Origin: Candidatus Omnitrophota bacterium
GTDB taxonomy: Bacteria > Omnitrophota > Gorgyraeia > Gygaellales > Profunditerraquicolaceae
Direction of reading: 5' to 3'
DNA: 7,687 nucleotides
Assembly: GCA_028714595.1 (NCBI GenBank)
Contig: JAQTMD010000070.1
Coordinates: 1-7,687, forward strand
Shown: piece by piece, positions 5,775 through 7,687 of the stretch
Numbering within the stretch: the stretch's first letter is position 1
Layout: each line of letters begins with the position of its first letter
The notes under the pieces: model-generated
Database searches by the model: none
What the model saw: the letters and a program-made list of their open reading frames with translations, nothing else
What the model was told of the DNA's origin: nothing
Translations under genes and position numbers: made by a program

Positions 5775-6572
5775 TTAACCTGTTATATCGGCCTTGAGCA
5801 AGCCGACCAGCTTTTCCACGATCTCCGCAGTGTCGCCAATGAGTTTCTGGCCGCCGGTGCGGTGCGGCGGAGTAAAGATATTGACCACCGTGGTGCGGGA
5901 CCCGGACAGCCCCACGTCTTTGGCTTCCACGCCGATATCTTTGGCGGTCCAGGCAGTGATCTTTGCCGACTTTGCCCGCATCATGCCTTTTAACGACGGA
6001 ATGCGCGGCTCATTGATTTCTTTGACCACGGTAATCAAAGCCGGCAGCGGGGTCTCCAGGACGTCAAACCCTTCTTCGGTCATGCGCTCCACGCGCGCCT
6101 TATTGTCTTTTATCTCCTCTATCTTCTTGACGTACGTCACCTGCGGCAAACCGAGGAACGAGGAGATCCCGGGTCCGACCTGTGCGGTGTCGCCGTCGGA
6201 AGCCTGTTTTCCGCAGACGATGAGATCAAAACCGCCCATCTCTTTGGCGATCTTTTTAATTGCATGGGAAAGGGTGTTTGCCGTTGCCCAAGTGTCTCCC
6301 CCCGCGAATGCCCGGTCGGAAATAAGTACCGCCTCATCGCAGCCCATGGAGATCGCCTCCCGCAGCGCTGCCTCTGCCTGCGGCGGTCCCATGGTGATGA
6401 CCATGACCTTGCCGGTGAAGCGCTCCTTGAGCCGAACCGCCTCTTCGATAGCATACATGTCAAACGGGTTGATGATGGATTTGACGCCGTCGCGGATCAG
6501 GGTGTTGGTCTCGGGGTTTATCCTGACCTCGGTCGTCTCAGGGACTTGTTTGATGCAGACGATGATATTCAT
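5775..6572 (-). CDS. etfB: Electron transfer flavoprotein beta subunit, bifurcating-type
   Basis: This is the partner of the downstream EtfA. The 265-residue length is typical. The start MNIIVCIKQVP is characteristic of the family, and the EtfB signature VKEINEPRIPSLKGMMRAK spans 183-201. The nucleotide-binding loop reads CGKQASDGDTAQVGP (120-134). In established families DGDTAQVGP is typical of Etf proteins that bind a second FAD in the beta subunit and oxidise NADH (Acidaminococcus, clostridial and Acetobacterium types), whereas mitochondrial-type EtfB has a different AMP-binding loop. FAGGDTWATA (89-98) also fits this group. The gene begins within the pilZ stop codon (TAATG), a one-base overlap indicating translational coupling, with GAGAGA just upstream. 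Substrate specificity is set by the acyl-CoA dehydrogenase, not by this subunit. Confidence 0.96.
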   Translation of the reverse strand: MNIIVCIKQVPETTEVRINPETNTLIRDGVKSIINPFDMYAIEEAVRLKERFTGKVMVITMGPPQAEAALREAISMGCDEAVLISDRAFAGGDTWATANTLSHAIKKIAKEMGGFDLIVCGKQASDGDTAQVGPGISSFLGLPQVTYVKKIEEIKDNKARVERMTEEGFDVLETPLPALITVVKEINEPRIPSLKGMMRAKSAKITAWTAKDIGVEAKDVGLSGSRTTVVNIFTPPHRTGGQKLIGDTAEIVEKLVGLLKADITG

Positions 6573-6931
6573 TATCTCTCTACTTTGTTGAATAAATACT
6601 TGTGGATCTTGGCGTACAGGCTGTCGTTGACGCCGATAAACTCGAGACCTATGTCAAAACGCCTGGACTGAGGGCCGATTCCGGTTTCCCACGGCTTGAC
6701 CCAGACCACCTTGCCGATGGCATCGATGTTCCCGTCCACGTCGGGCAGGCGCAGCCTGACGTTCAGGAGATCTCCTATCCGGTATTCTTCGCAAGAAACG
6801 ACACAGACGCCGCCCTGGCTGATGTTTTTCGTGGAAAGGACTTTCTCGGATTCGGTGGCGTCGCGCTTGGAAACGGCGACATCGACCAGCAGATTGAACC
6901 GCGCGAACCGCCTTCTATCTTCGCCTTCCAT
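6572..6931 (-). CDS. PilZ-domain c-di-GMP-binding protein
   Basis: PilZ domains bind the second messenger cyclic di-GMP and change partner activity. The 119-residue product is one PilZ domain. The RxxxR loop is R7-RFA-R11 and the second motif [D/N]xSxxG is N36-I-S38-Q-G-G41; both c-di-GMP-contacting signatures are intact. The body has the alternating beta pattern expected of the barrel (VNVRLRLP, IGKVVWVK, FDIGLEFIG) and a C-terminal helix. There is no other domain, signal peptide or membrane segment, so it is probably a cytoplasmic single-domain adaptor. It starts 11 nt after the acyl-CoA dehydrogenase stop with a GAGG ribosome site, and its stop overlaps the etfB start. Its place within a flavin-based electron-transfer operon is unusual; a role in controlling that complex is speculative. 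Confidence 0.92.
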   Translation of the reverse strand: MEGEDRRRFARFNLLVDVAVSKRDATESEKVLSTKNISQGGVCVVSCEEYRIGDLLNVRLRLPDVDGNIDAIGKVVWVKPWETGIGPQSRRFDIGLEFIGVNDSLYAKIHKYLFNKVER

Positions 6932-6942
6932 TGAACCTCGCC

Positions 6943-7687
6943 TTATTTCGCCAATGACTTGATCATGTGCAGGCCGATGATATTGCGCTGGATCTGGTTG
7001 GTGCCTTCGTAGATCTGGGTGATCTTGGCGTCACGCAAATATTTCTCGATGGGGTAATCTTTCATGTAGCCGTAGCCGCCGTGGATCTGCAGGGCATTGT
7101 CGCAGACCTTGAACGCCACGTCCGAGGCAAACATCTTTGCCATTGCCGAGAATGCGCCGATGTCTTTTTCTCCGGCATCGACTGCACGCGCGCAGGCATA
7201 GACCAGGCTGCGCGCCGCTTCCACCTCCGTGGCCATATCCGCGAGCATCCACTGGATGCCCTGGAACGTGGAGATGGACTTGCCGAACTGCCGGCGCTGG
7301 CGGGCGTACTTGACCGCCAGTTCCAGCGCTCCCTGGGCGATGCCCAGGGCCTGTGCGGCAACGCCCGGGCGCGACATATCAAAGGTCTTCATGGTAACGA
7401 TAAAACCCATGCCTTCTTTGGACAGCAGATTCTCGGCAGGAACCTTACAGTCGTTAAAAACGAGCTCCATGGTCGATGACGCCCGGATGCCCAGCTTATC
7501 CTCTTTCTTGCCGAAGGTGAATCCCTTCATGCCTTTCTCGAGAATAAAGGCTGAGGCGCCGCGCGCGCCCTTGGACTTGTCGGTCATGGCAATGACCGTA
7601 TAGGTCTCGGCATCGCCGCCGTTGGTGATGAAGTGCTTGGTGCCGTTCAGGATGTAGTGATTGCCTTCTTTGCGGGCAGTGGTCTTG
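6943..7687 (-). CDS. Acyl-CoA dehydrogenase, C-terminal two thirds (N-terminus off window)
   Basis: Acyl-CoA dehydrogenases are FAD enzymes acting on the alpha-beta bond of acyl-CoA thioesters with an Etf partner. About 247 residues are visible; the frame is open to the right edge, and roughly the first 130-140 residues, including the start, are missing. Seen here are the beta-domain stretch (HYILNGTKHFITNG), RQFGKSISTFQ, which contacts FAD, the family signature QIHGGYGYMKDYPIEKYLRDAKI, and YEGTNQIQRNII near the C-terminus. The Glu of YEGTNQ is the catalytic base of the short-chain/butyryl-CoA type, so the active site looks intact. It is followed by pilZ, etfB and etfA, so it is probably the substrate-specific partner of that Etf. 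It may run as an enoyl-CoA reductase (butyryl-, acrylyl- or caffeyl-CoA-like). The acyl chain cannot be read from this fragment. Confidence 0.95.
   Translation of the reverse strand, partial: KTTARKEGNHYILNGTKHFITNGGDAETYTVIAMTDKSKGARGASAFILEKGMKGFTFGKKEDKLGIRASSTMELVFNDCKVPAENLLSKEGMGFIVTMKTFDMSRPGVAAQALGIAQGALELAVKYARQRRQFGKSISTFQGIQWMLADMATEVEAARSLVYACARAVDAGEKDIGAFSAMAKMFASDVAFKVCDNALQIHGGYGYMKDYPIEKYLRDAKITQIYEGTNQIQRNIIGLHMIKSLAK

Overview
The window is a bacterial chromosomal segment of roughly 50-55% GC by eye. Every gene I can support lies on the minus strand, so transcription runs from high to low coordinates. The gene content (an electron-bifurcating-type Etf pair with an acyl-CoA dehydrogenase, a single-domain response regulator, PilZ, SMC, and a REP-like GGGGACGTCCCC palindrome) suggests an anaerobic or fermentative bacterium. 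A candidate phylum such as Omnitrophota would fit, but that placement is a low-confidence impression and not a demonstrated result. No rRNA, tRNA, insertion sequence or CRISPR array is visible.

Right block (about 7687 to 4565): a tight operon of acyl-CoA dehydrogenase (N-terminus off the window), a PilZ c-di-GMP-binding protein, EtfB, and an EtfA carrying an N-terminal two-cluster ferredoxin domain. Spacings are 11 nt, a 1-nt overlap (TAATG) and 7 nt. Without pilZ the order matches dehydrogenase-etfB-etfA modules such as caffeyl-CoA reductase CarCDE, where NADH oxidation is coupled to enoyl-CoA and ferredoxin reduction. PilZ inside this module is unexpected. The operon ends in a compact inverted repeat that contains the etfA stop codon.

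Middle block (4564 to 3757): a recognisable promoter and a leader of about 100 nt precede a CheY-like receiver-only response regulator. A small single-pass membrane protein of unknown function, with a weakly pilin-like N-terminus, follows 22 nt downstream.

Left block (3756 to 1): an AT-rich intergenic region holds short direct repeats and a perfect-consensus sigma-70 promoter (TTGACA, 17-nt spacer, TATAAT). The promoter drives a 58-residue excisionase/BldC-like helix-turn-helix protein. Next comes a previously easy-to-miss 44-codon open frame with a good ribosome binding site that overlaps both neighbours. The block ends with smc, whose last few dozen codons are off the left edge. The SMC has intact ATPase head motifs at both ends. 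Its middle, however, holds only about 60 non-coil residues instead of a normal hinge of about 150-180, and a Pro/Ala/Gln-rich linker of about 47 residues interrupts the C-terminal arm near the head. These two SMC anomalies, the small overlapping ORF and the PilZ insertion are the points most worth following up.
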